Assembly (NCBI GenBank): GCA_037783415.1
Contig: JAZGTN010000094.1
Coordinates: forward strand, 3,596,001 to 3,660,000
Direction of reading: 5' to 3'
Length of the DNA stretch: 64,000 nt
Source: Leptasterias polaris
Taxonomy: Eukaryota; Echinodermata; Asteroidea; Forcipulatida; Asteriidae
The notes under the pieces are model-generated. The model searched no databases. It saw only the letters and a program-made list of their open reading frames with translations, and was not told the DNA's origin. A program made the position numbers and the translations under genes. Below, piece after piece: positions 54,293 to 64,000 of the stretch. Each line of letters begins with the position of its first letter. Position 1 is the first letter of the stretch.

Positions 54293-54967
54293 CTATGGTT
54301 TCAGTAACCCAGCATGCCACTTGAAATGCTTGGATGGTCCATGAGGGTGCAGACAATTAATAGAAAAGTCACCAAACTCCTCAAAAATGTTCTCCACCAT
54401 GCCAATCATTGGAAAGCCATCATAGCTTGGTTTGTTGTTTGTTTTGGTCAAATAAATAATAATAATAATAATAATAATAGCAGCAGACAAAGTTTTGTTG
54501 TATTTACATCCAATTCTACTAGTGCTGCTTCTCTCACTCTGGTGCTGTGAAATTGGTACATTGTTTGTACGTCTGGAGAGTGGAGGGCTCACCGGACTAC
54601 TTTCATTACTTTTTGTACACTTGAAGTTGTATTGTAGCATTGATTTGGAGACTGGGACAAACCTGGGGAATTGTGAGTCCCTTTGACTGTTTTTGTTGTG
54701 TCAAATCTGTCTTGTTTGTAGAGCGATGCAGTTTTTGTAACCTCCTCTGTGACACATAAAAAAACTTGGCACCAGAAGCAGCACAAGAATTGAATGATTG
54801 TAACACAACAAAACTTTGTATACTGCATTTATATGATGGCTTTCCATGGATTGGCATGGGGTGGAGAACATTTTTGAGGAGTTTGGTGACTTTTATATTA
54901 ATTGTATGCACACTCAAGGACCATCCAAGCTGAGTTCAAGTGGCATGCTGGGTTACTGAAACCAATA
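54293..54967. mobile_element. 675-bp element with about 125-bp terminal inverted repeats
   Basis: GGTTTCAGTAACCCAGCATG at the left and its inverse at the right; pairing extends past 'ctcctcaaaaatgttctcc' (about 80% over 125 bp). The interior has (AAT)n and no transposase. Flanking duplication not clear. Confidence 0.85.
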
Positions 54968-55146
54968 ACTTATATAAAGTTAACACCCTGTTGCTGACAT
55001 CCAACCTCTTCAGAAAAGTATAGTACATTTCAGCAAATGACGGCACAAGAATTTCAAGAGTTAATGTACCCAGACTGAATCATATGATCAATTAATCATG
55101 TTAATTAAGCTGAGTGATCATTTCAAACATAAACTATGGTAATGAT

Positions 55147-55455
55147 CTAATGGTCACCCTGAATGCAGTAATACACCAGATGGTGGACTGTACTCTAATG
55201 GTCACCCTGAATGCAGTAATACACCAGATGGTGGACTGTACTCTAATGGTCACCCTGAATGCAGTAATACACCAGATGGTGGACTGTACTCTAATGGTCA
55301 CCCTGAATGCAGTAATACACCAGATGGTGGACTGTACTCTAATGGTCACCCTGAATGCAGTAATACACCAGATGGTGGACTGTACTCTAATGGTCACCCT
55401 GAATGCAGTAATACACCAGATGGTGGACTGTACTCTAATGGTCACCCTGAATGCC
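55147..55455 (+). repeat. 48-bp tandem repeat, about 6.4 copies
   Basis: Unit 'aatggtcaccctgaatgcag' to 'gatggtggactgtactct', the copies identical. 48 is a multiple of 3 and the unit has no stop in one frame on each strand, so long frames on both strands are artefacts of the repeat. Confidence 0.97.
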
Positions 55456-55542
55456 ATTTGGAACATGTAATTTATTGTTTCTTAAAATGCTATATTATTC
55501 ATCTTCTCCATAAGATTACAAAATATGCTCAGTGCTTGTATA

Positions 55543-55711
55543 GACCTTATGCATATGACGTCATTTGTGTAGGGTGCCCTCACCTAGAGGTCAAAAGGAA
55601 GATGTTCATTGGTCAGTCCTGTGCGCCGCGCGTACAAATCAGCGCGTTTCCATTGTTTCATCATCAGTTTACCTCTAAGATGGCGGCTTGGTGACGTCAA
55701 TGCATAAGGTC
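55543..55711. mobile_element. 169-bp TA-flanked MITE with TGACGTCA ends, copy 2
   Basis: Inverse orientation to 51954-52122, same length, high identity. TA at 55541-55542 and 55712-55713. Confidence 0.85.
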
Positions 55712-56259
55712 TATTGTACTTGTTGCATACTCCTTGCATGTATGTACAAAAACGTATGTAATATACATTACATTTAGGAACACCACATTTGTGCTAAGTA
55801 TGGTAACTTTGAGCAGAGCTTGAAAACAAGAATATCATATCTCAAATTTTTTGATATTATAGAGAAAACATACAAAGGTAAATTTTCACCAAAATTCATC
55901 TCCAAATTGCGTGATCCACAAGGTCAAATTCAAGGTCAAAATAAAGGTCACAAGGTCATTATACCTTAACATGTTCCTACAAGAAAAATAATGACACATT
56001 TAGATTGCTTGTAAATGCAATTCCCTTTCCAAAAATATCAATATCAACCAATTTGACCCAAATTATGGTCGGTTGAATATTGGCGGGCACACTCATTTTG
56101 ACCGTTTATCGGATGAAGCTAAACATTTGAAATTTGAGCAATCACCCCATTTACCAAATTTGAGCAAATTTGAAGAGGGTAGGGTTTAACCCATGGGTGA
56201 TTTGACACAGAATGATTTTTAAAAATATATTTTATGTTCTCTTGCTTTGTTTTCAATAA

Positions 56260-56550
56260 TTCATCTTTCTGCTCTTGACTAGGTTCGTCTGTTTTTTGTA
56301 TTTCCATTTCTTGTTGGTGTTTTTTGCCGTTTTTTCTGTGGAAACCCAATGGACCCCAATGGAAATAAGTCTAAGTTATTGGCTTGTTGCTATCCCTTGG
56401 ATAATTTTGTGCAGTTTTTCTTTCTTAAGTGTTCTATTTTGGTTTATTTTATTTCATTATCTTTTCCTCCAGTTGTTGTGTATGTATATTTGCCATGTTC
56501 TTGCTGTATTTTATCTGAATAAATTCAATCAATCAATCTATCTATCTACC
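56260..56550 (+). repeat. LINE 3' end with (AATC)n tail
   Basis: T-rich 3' UTR-like DNA, 'tgtattttatctgaataaat', then 'tcaatcaatcaatctatc'. Typical of CR1-like 3' ends. Confidence 0.55.
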
Positions 56551-56599
56551 CTTCCTTTTGAATTTGCAGGAAAACAATTACGAATATAGTGGGTAAAAT

Positions 56600-58660
56600 C
56601 AATGCTTTTTGAGCATACACAACTAGCAAGATTTTAGGGTGTGAACCCCCCCCCCTGCCCTCCTATGTCTTAAACTTGCCTCTGGAGACAATTTTCTCTT
56701 CCTATGGTCACCAATCGCCACCAATGGTCACGATGGGAGGCCACTGTGGAGGGCACAAGACCCCAGAGTGAAACTCCTCTTGGCTGCTCTTCTATTACTA
56801 AAAAGTAATGAATGTTGGCGGTTTCCGTACTTTGTCAATATCTTTGTTCAGGGATGCCTGTTGGAATGAATTGTCATTACTTTCCTGTGTGGATTTGACG
56901 TTGAATTAGATTACTTTGCAGAGAAACTTGGCGGGCGAAAAAGAAAAAATGTCAGCATCTTACTCTTTAAAAAAATAAAAACAAATTGTTTTTTTTATTT
57001 TCACCTCCCCTGCCCCCCCCCCCCCTGAAACTATGAACAAATTTGAATTACTTTCAACATGTTTAGCTGATAGACCTCCATGCACGTTGTTATTGTAGGC
57101 CCTACAGTAACTGTTTGACTATTTCTGTAACAGTGTCCACGAACTTTGAACAACATGAATGATGCCGGTTACCACACATCTGTTTGCTGTTTACATTGTA
57201 CACAGTATGTGTCCCTCCATGCAGTGTGAAGCATGTGCAACCACAATGAACAGCGTGTCCAGCTACAGCCTGAAATAACACAGGTGAGTCTCAACAGATA
57301 GTCTTCAGAACTTTCCAAAGTTAAATCGGTTGATGCTTAGAAAGGCCAATGGCAGAAAGTTTTGACCTTGTGATCACTCAGTGCAAATGAAGTTCAGTTT
57401 TTTATTTGGGTAATTATCAAACATGCAAACTTATTCATGTCACTGTGGAATTAAACATGAGCCTTGTGAAGTATTTAGAAATCATGACCCCATGACAATG
57501 TTATGTACCATCCTTTTGTAGGTCAAATGTAGGGCCATCAATTTGTTTTTTGTCAACTCAATGCTGATTAGACAAAATTATCAAGAAATATACAATAAAA
57601 GACACCTGAAAGCTCCAGTTGAATACAGTGCCTACTTGTTAGCAAAACAGAAAACAAACTATCACGATATATTCCTCAAAAACGTTGAATCCATCCATGT
57701 TTAGCGAGCTGACTGCAGGTATTTGCATCTCTGTATTGAGGGCATTATTTAAGAACTGACACAACAGATATTTCCAAAAGTCACCTGCGGGCGATATTTG
57801 GACTTTTATTGATTTCAAATCAATGGTGGAATTTCAAACAAAATCATTTGTTAGGATGTTTACTACAATTACCACCTTTAAAACAAGTGGGCTTTCAGAT
57901 AAAAATTACACAATTTCTATTCAGTGTCGTTAGCAAAGTATGACCCCACCTTTCAGGAAATAAATTTGACCCCCAAAACCTATGACCCCAACTAGTCAAC
58001 TGGTTTTATTCGGTCTTTTTGTGATGTGTGTTTTTCCCAATGTATAGTTTACTTGAAGGCAAAGTAACAACTCGTATTACTTGTCAATCAAGTGTTTCTT
58101 GTTGAGTTTCCATTGTTCCTTTCATCACTTTTTAAACCAGCACCAATTTATTCCATGGACAGAGTTCTCAAATATGTTTTGTCTAAAGACATAAAGTCTG
58201 TTGTATTTTAATCTGTGTCAAGTAATTTATTTTGGATGTGGGTTTTATCCAACTGTGAATGGTTGTCATGAAGGGAAATAAACACCAGATACAATTTGTA
58301 AGTGTTTACTTGTTGAGTTTCCATTATTTTGTTTTATTGTACAACTTTGGTTATGAATATGTTCCTGTATGTCATTCTGGATGACCCTTGACCTGTTGAG
58401 CTATTGGTAATACTTGTACCAACATTGGCACAGTCAGTATCCTTACACAGGCGTGTCTTGGTCGAGTTACTTGTGTCGACGTCGTCAAACAGATTAAGTC
58501 CAGATATTCATTACATCAGCGCTGGGTATCTGATACCTGCCGAGATTTTGAACAAAGTTTTTAGCTGGGGACATGTCAATAAGGCTTTTTTATTTGGTCA
58601 TTCAATTTCCATAAATTACTTGATGACACAACCTGCCATTCTATAGAGGGCGCACTGTAG
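56600..58660. other. No gene recognised
   Basis: AT-rich, with poly-C tracts near 56646 and 57014. A segment 57130-57284 ends in a strong donor-like ACACAG|GTGAGT and could be a non-coding first exon on the plus strand; nothing else supports it. Confidence 0.3.
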
Positions 58661-58669
58661 TTGCACGGC

Positions 58670-61640
58670 TGATTGGTCGCCTCGTGGCTATGATGAGGTA
58701 GAAGACATTCCCAACTACCTTGAACATTTGAATCTGTATTTTCATGCCAATGATCGGGACATCGTTCCAGGAAAACAGACAGCTGTTCTGTTAGTGCTGT
58801 GGGTCCCATGTCAACAAAGAGTTCTTCAGAGCAAATTACACCACTTACTGAGTAAACGCACCCAGAACTTTGTGAGTTGTTGATTGCCCATTATGGCCCC
58901 AAACGTCTGGTCATGTCAGAGAGACTCGGATTTTACAAAAGGGATCAACAGAGGTCAGAAACTATCACTTCATCAGTATGCTATGGCTCTGCAGAATTTG
59001 GCCAGTAGTACCTGCAAAATTGGCTATTTTTGTATGAAGCCTTGCGAGACAGGCTTGCATGTGTGTGGGATCTTCTCACCAAAGATGTCCCCAGCTTTCA
59101 TCGGTGCTGTGCTCCGCAATGGGACAGCCTGATGTGTGGCAACTGTCCATCAAAGTGAATGGTCAGATGATTCGCTTTTTGTTTGACACAGGCTCTGTGA
59201 ATGATTTGCCCACTCCCTATGATTCACTATAAGCAGGGTAGGCAAGATGACCATACTTCACACCCAACCACAATATGTTTGCTAGGCTACTTCGGGGGCA
59301 TAGGTCATGCCTATTAGTCAGAAGAAGATGACGTGTGAAGTAGAGAACAAAACATACTCAGCTTGTGTTCTATATTCCTGACAAAGGTCTTCCAGGCCTA
59401 GACAAAGTAACCTGTGTGAAACCCTTGATTTTACAGAGAGTTTATACCATGTGATGATGAAGCCAGACTGTGGTTTTGACGGTACTGGTTGTCTCCAGGG
59501 CGCACCTGTTCATATTAAGCTGACAGACACTGCCACTCCCTACTGTGTGGCAGCCCCTCGTTGTATTCCCTTGCCACTTCTCCCACAGTCATATGAAGCA
59601 GAGAAAATGGAAACTCAAGGCATTGTCAAATGAATCACAGAACCAACAGGTTGGTGTGCTCCGATAGTGATTGTACCAATGAAGAGCACTAAGATCAGAG
59701 TATGCGTTGATCTCTTGCAGTTGCCACAGAGAGAGAGCAGTTCAGGATTCCTACACTTAAGGAAGTTTTAGGGAAAGTTGGAGGAGCGCAAGGGTACTCG
59801 ATTATTGATGCCAAGCATGGATTTTGGCAATTTCCTTGTAGACAGTGGTAGTCTGCACTTAGGGACATTCCTCACTCCAATTGGACGTTTCTGTAGCACA
59901 CGCCTACCTTATGGTATGACATCTGCACCAGAAACGTACCATCCTTACACAGATACATGTAGAGCATGATGACAGACTGAATTCAGTACTCAGGAGCACT
60001 GGATTGTGACTTAATAAAGATAATTTGGAAACTGCACAGGAGCGCGCAACCTTCCTCGGTCTCCAGTTGTTGACAAAGATGGCTGCATGCTAATCCAACC
60101 ATTCGTCGTCGGTTGCTGCTCCAATTACAGACCTTTTGATAGACAATGTTGAGTGTATGTGGAGAGCACTACAGAAAAGTGCTTTCAGAAACCTCAAAAC
60201 ACTCCTGTCAAAATCACCAACACTTGCTTTCTATGACCCAAAGAAATGACCATGGTCATTGCTGATGCCAGTAGCTATGGTATCACAGGTTGCATCATCT
60301 TGAAACAACAGAATAGAAACAGTTGGAAAACAGCGACCTACTGTTCTACAACTTTGACTAGTGTCTGGTCATGTTAGAGGACTAAGTGACACTACAAGAC
60401 ATGATCACAAACTACTGCGTGTCTTTGATTAATTCAAAGGATCTTTGTGATGCACCACTACATTGCAAACGCCTTCTGATGTGCCTGATGAAGTTTCACT
60501 GTACTGCTGTCTATTCACTGGTAAGACACAAGTTATAGCTGATATTATGTAATGCCCAAGGATCTATCCTTGACATTTGATTGGAGGACTGGAGGTCACA
60601 TGGCATTGGTTATTATTCATGGCATACATGTAGGATTAAGCGTGCATTTTGGATGTATTCAGCTTTGCCTCGTTGAATGGAGCATTCCATCTTTCAACTC
60701 AAGAAAATATTCCCACCAATTGCACTCATAAATATTCATTATTCCGTTACTAAGTCATGAGTGCCATTTTATACCAATCAGACAGCAGAAGCCAGTGAAG
60801 ATCTTGAAGCTGAAATCACACCTCATGTCAACATGGTAATGAGCCAGTGGCCAGCACATCATTGCATCCTATGTGAAAAGTAGATGGCTTGAAGACGTCA
60901 AAGACGTTGAACCTGTCAGTGACATTGGGAGGAACAAGAGATAATAATCCAAATCAATGACATCGTTAACACCTGTGGTGACCGCATCGTCGTACCATGG
61001 AAGCTGCAACAAGAGATGCTAGAAAAACTCCTAGGACCATAGTGTGTTCAAGACCAACCATATGGTGGCCTGGAATTGGTACAGACATTGCATCCAGCTA
61101 TGCGGTTCTGCAGAGATATGCAGCCAGCGCAGAGAGCAGAACCTCTATTTTAGACACCCTTGCCACATCGAGCTTGGCAACGCATCCCCTTTGATCTAGC
61201 CAGTATGAACGGGAAGCAGTATCTGGTGGTAGCTAATAATTTTTCTAAGTATATTGAGATTCACCGCAAACGACATGTACGTACAGCGGTCAGTTTGCAA
61301 GAGACTCTCTGCTTGCTCTACATAACCACCATTCCACACTATCCCCAAATGGACAGGCTGGGAAAATTGTTCATGTTGCAAAGTCCATCCTATGACTGAC
61401 CTCTCCAGTATGAGCTCCGATAATGGATCGTGCCAGACTCCTTCTAAGTTCGGGGTTGAGTCCTGCACAACTTTTGATGGGCAGGGAGCTGTGCACTCTA
61501 CCAATTTACTACCAAATAATCTCTGTCCAAAACCTATCAACCAGAAGAAACTACTGAAAGCTGACACAAAACAGAAAGGAAAGTGAGCAGAGTACTTCAA
61601 TTCCAAACATGGTGCCTGTACAAATGACCAATTGGTCATT
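58670..61640 (+). mobile_element. Heavily decayed Gypsy-type LTR retrotransposon, gag-pol remains
   Basis: In order on the plus strand: gag-like ERLGFYKRDQQ (58920), protease-like RFLFDTGSVND (59170), reverse transcriptase pieces (HIKLTDTATPYCVAAPR at 59510; KIRVCVDL at 59690; YSIIDAKHGFWQFP at 59790), integrase pieces (PHRAWQRIPFDLASMNGKQY at 61160; PHYPQMDRLGK at 61340) and the SPAQLLMGREL tail motif near 61460. Stops and frameshifts fall every few tens of codons. No LTR pair could be matched by eye. Confidence 0.8.
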
Positions 61641-62034
61641 GGAGTACCCGTGAAGATCTGAGTTGGAGCATTGGTTCATATTTGACATGCACCTACATGA
61701 AGGTACAGGGAACCCCACACAACTCATATACTTGGGTTATTTTTTGAGGATTGAGGCAGTATAGGCACCTTGCATAAACCAATGTTGGTTGGTTTTGGAG
61801 GTGAGACTGTTTCCAGCAGGGTGTCTAGGGTTGGGGTTGGTACAATGGTATACATACCTCGTACAAACCTACATAATAAGAACTTCTGTAACCTGTAAAT
61901 TGCGTATTGGTAAATAAATGGTGTCGTCATAGACTCAAATTTGAACCTCAACCAGCGCATATCTACATATCTAAGTGTTTAAAGACAGTTTCGCTCTACA
62001 AACACCTTGCTTCTCAACATCAGTTGTTCTAAAC

Positions 62035-62285
62035 ACACTTGGGGAAACCGTTCTGTTTCACATGCTGGACCATCTCTTTGGAATGCTCTTCCACTGAACT
62101 TCAGACTAGTAGACACTCTCTCCAGCTTCAAAACTAACTTGAAGACACTCTTGTTCAGTCTTGGGTTTATGTTCCATCATTAGCAGAAATCTTTATCTAT
62201 GTGCCAGGAGTGTCTTTCTAACGGACATGGCACACTACAAATGTCCAATTGGTTTTTTAAAATTATTATTTAAAAATTAGAGTCA
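62035..62285 (+). mobile_element. LINE 3'-terminal fragment
   Basis: Reads NRSVSHAGPSLWNALPLNFR, then LVDTLSSFKTNLKTLLF and a stop near 62180, the extreme C-terminus of CR1/L2-like reverse transcriptases, followed by 'cactacaaatgtccaattgg' and an AT-rich tail. Confidence 0.8.
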
Positions 62286-62352
62286 TCAATAAAGAACTTT
62301 GAGGTTTAAAATCAATATTGTTCTCCTAAAGTGTCATGTTTGTTCTTGTGCA

Positions 62353-62970
62353 GCATTAAAATCCCAACAGCCCATATGTGTGTTCAGATGGTGTTTAGAC
62401 CGTCATCCACAGATAACTAATCAACAGTTGACCCTCATCAGAGGAAAACCTCAGCAGAAGCAGAGAGTAACAGATGATGAGACAGGAGTAATTCTGAAGG
62501 ATTTGCAGACAAGGGAGCTAAAATTAGGACCAAAGGTGAGGGCCAAGTGTTGTTGCTGATGAGTTCCAAGCAAGCCTTCAGCAGAGAGTAACAACAGCAT
62601 CGTGACCCAAGCAACAGATGATGAGACAGGAGTAAAACTGAAGGATTTGACTGCAGACAATGGAGCTAAAACAAGAAGAACCAAAGATGAGCAGTGTGAT
62701 GGAACGGCACCAGACTGCTTTATGCTGAAACACAAGAGTCTCAGCACGACAACAGAATGTGAGATCAAGCATGAAGAACAAAACATCCAGATCCCTCAGA
62801 GCTACAGCTGTACAAGATGGAGAACAAGGTGTAAACCTTCTTGTGATGCTGCCAAAATGGAAAGCTCATTTCAAAGGGAGTTGGGTGTTCATGTAGACTT
62901 AAGTTTAGTCGGGTATAACTCAGTCAAGAGACTTTTACTCAGTTGTGTTACTTTATTTTACATAATGTAG
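62353..62970 (+). other. Open, possibly exonic stretch, unrecognised
   Basis: After an acceptor-like 'ttcttgtgcag' come two similar phrases, TDDETGVILKDL (about 62470) and TDDETGVKLKDL (about 62610), so the segment contains an internal duplication. The second frame runs to 62970. No family recognised; it may be repeat-derived. Confidence 0.25.
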
Positions 62971-63511
62971 GTTTCTGTTTTTATCCAACATCCATGTGGG
63001 TAATTCTGAACTGAAAACTAGGAAAGTTTGAACTCATGCATTTTTACAATAACCAAAAAATTGTACCATCCCCTTAAACGGTGTTTGTAACGTTGGTAAG
63101 AGTAAAAATATAAATGTTCACAGATTCACGCATAACTTACTTGTACTTGAAGACCTCCAAAACCATCTGTTCATTTTGGTGGTAGCAGTCCAAAAAGTAC
63201 TCCATGTATAAACAAGCAAAATGTATGTGATAATTGATGTTTTATAGAAAATGTAACTGACCAATTTAATGAAATTTTCACAGGTTGTTTGTATAACGTG
63301 TTGAACAGGATCAGAATGAGTGTACTCTTTTACTATTTATCGTCCATTTGAAAAGTTTTGAGTTTTTCCTTTCAGATGGCTGTCTGAGGTGTCCACCACC
63401 TCTTTTTTGGCAAGGTGAATTAGACGAACCATCCACACACTTGAGATGTTCTCCTACTAGGATGGAAATGGTCACCAGGGGAAACGGACAGGGATCTTGA
63501 CTTATTTGTAG

Positions 63512-63592
63512 ATTCCGGATATTGACGATAACGGCCTTCCAATTGAACCTTTTGTTTGGCTGAAACATACTTTGGATGAACTATCCTCACAG
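63512..63592 (+). CDS. Possible plus-strand exon, unrecognised protein
   Basis: Reads IPDIDDNGLPIEPFVWLKHT, then LDELSSQ, from TTTGTAG|ATTCC to CTCACAG|GTAAGA. The donor is strong, the acceptor tract moderate. The frame is phase-compatible with an exon starting at 63865. No family recognised. Confidence 0.35.
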
Positions 63593-63864
63593 GTAAGACA
63601 ATCTCCCGAATAAAATCAGTGAGTGAAATAATTGGACTGTTGCTGTTAAGCTTTATTCTCTCAGATCAATACTCAACAGGTGTTTTTAAATCTTTGCTTT
63701 ATCTCAAGGGCAGGTGCCTTTAGGATGCCCTTGCAATTTCCATTTCACTTCCAGCTGAGAGAGATAATATTTTTTTTCTTTCTGCATTCTCTTTTCTTTT
63801 CTGCATTCAATTAATGGTCGTTTTTTAAGTCTTTATTGTGGCATTGTTGTATTATTCTTTGCAG

Positions 63865-64000
63865 GTGATGAGCGGACCACCTTCTGGGACTGGAATGAGG
63901 CAAAGGCTTTTTGATGTAGTCATACAATTTATTCACACATTTGTATGTTGTTCGTCAATCAATGTACAGTTGAAAGGTTGGCTTGTGTTTTTCCTGTTTA
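63865..64000 (+). CDS. Possible next plus-strand exon, cut by the window edge
   Basis: A strong pyrimidine tract and TTTGCAG|GTGATG precede VMSGPPSGTGMRQRLFDVVI, open to the window end. Joined to 63512-63592 it stays in frame. Its true right end is not visible. Confidence 0.3.
   Translation, partial: MMSGPPSGTGMRQRLFDVVIQFIHTFVCCSSINVQLKGWLVFFLF

Overview
The window looks like metazoan nuclear DNA from a marine invertebrate deuterostome, most likely an echinoderm. This is inferred from spliced genes with GT-AG introns, one minor-class AT-AC intron, AT-rich introns full of short inverted-repeat transposons and tRNA-derived SINEs, LINEs with (ATT)n tails, an SGNH-carrying tyrosine-recombinase retroelement, and TTAGGG-type interstitial repeats. 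No species assignment is claimed.

The main gene is a complete SLC9A8 (NHE8) Na+/H+ exchanger on the minus strand, from the start codon at 39447 to the stop at 18454. It has 14 coding exons whose splice phases all agree, giving 590 residues. Intron 6 has U12-type signals. The introns hold a 3.1-kb minisatellite, several tandem arrays, SINEs, a broken THAP-domain exon and many foldback elements.

Left edge (1-4 kb): the 5' coding part of a minus-strand MARVEL/CMTM-like four-helix membrane protein, continuing off the left edge, with a hAT-like non-autonomous element upstream. From 4.3 to 14.2 kb there is repeat-rich DNA with the 3' remains of a Ngaro/DIRS-group retrotransposon (tyrosine recombinase, SGNH hydrolase, split direct repeats). 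From 14.3 to 18.4 kb is non-coding DNA downstream of NHE8, perhaps including its 3' UTR.

Right of NHE8: a possible secreted-peptide exon with three DDVRLVRR repeats (40.2-40.4 kb), a TIR element with a tandemly duplicated left end (41.0-42.4 kb), an interstitial telomeric array (42.6-43.0 kb), two abutting Harbinger-like MITEs (43.6-44.3 kb), a LINE interrupted by a second LINE (46.4-50.1 kb), and an unrecognised 262-residue single-exon gene on the minus strand (50972-51760). A broken partial copy of that gene lies at 45.5 kb. From 52 to 64 kb are MITEs, a 48-bp coding-like array, a badly decayed Gypsy-type retrotransposon (58.7-61.6 kb), a LINE 3' end, and two possible plus-strand exons at the right edge.

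The genes do not form an operon or pathway. NHE8 is the only fully reconstructed host gene. Coordinates of exons were set by hand from splice sites and reading-frame continuity; repeat boundaries are approximate unless target-site duplications are stated.
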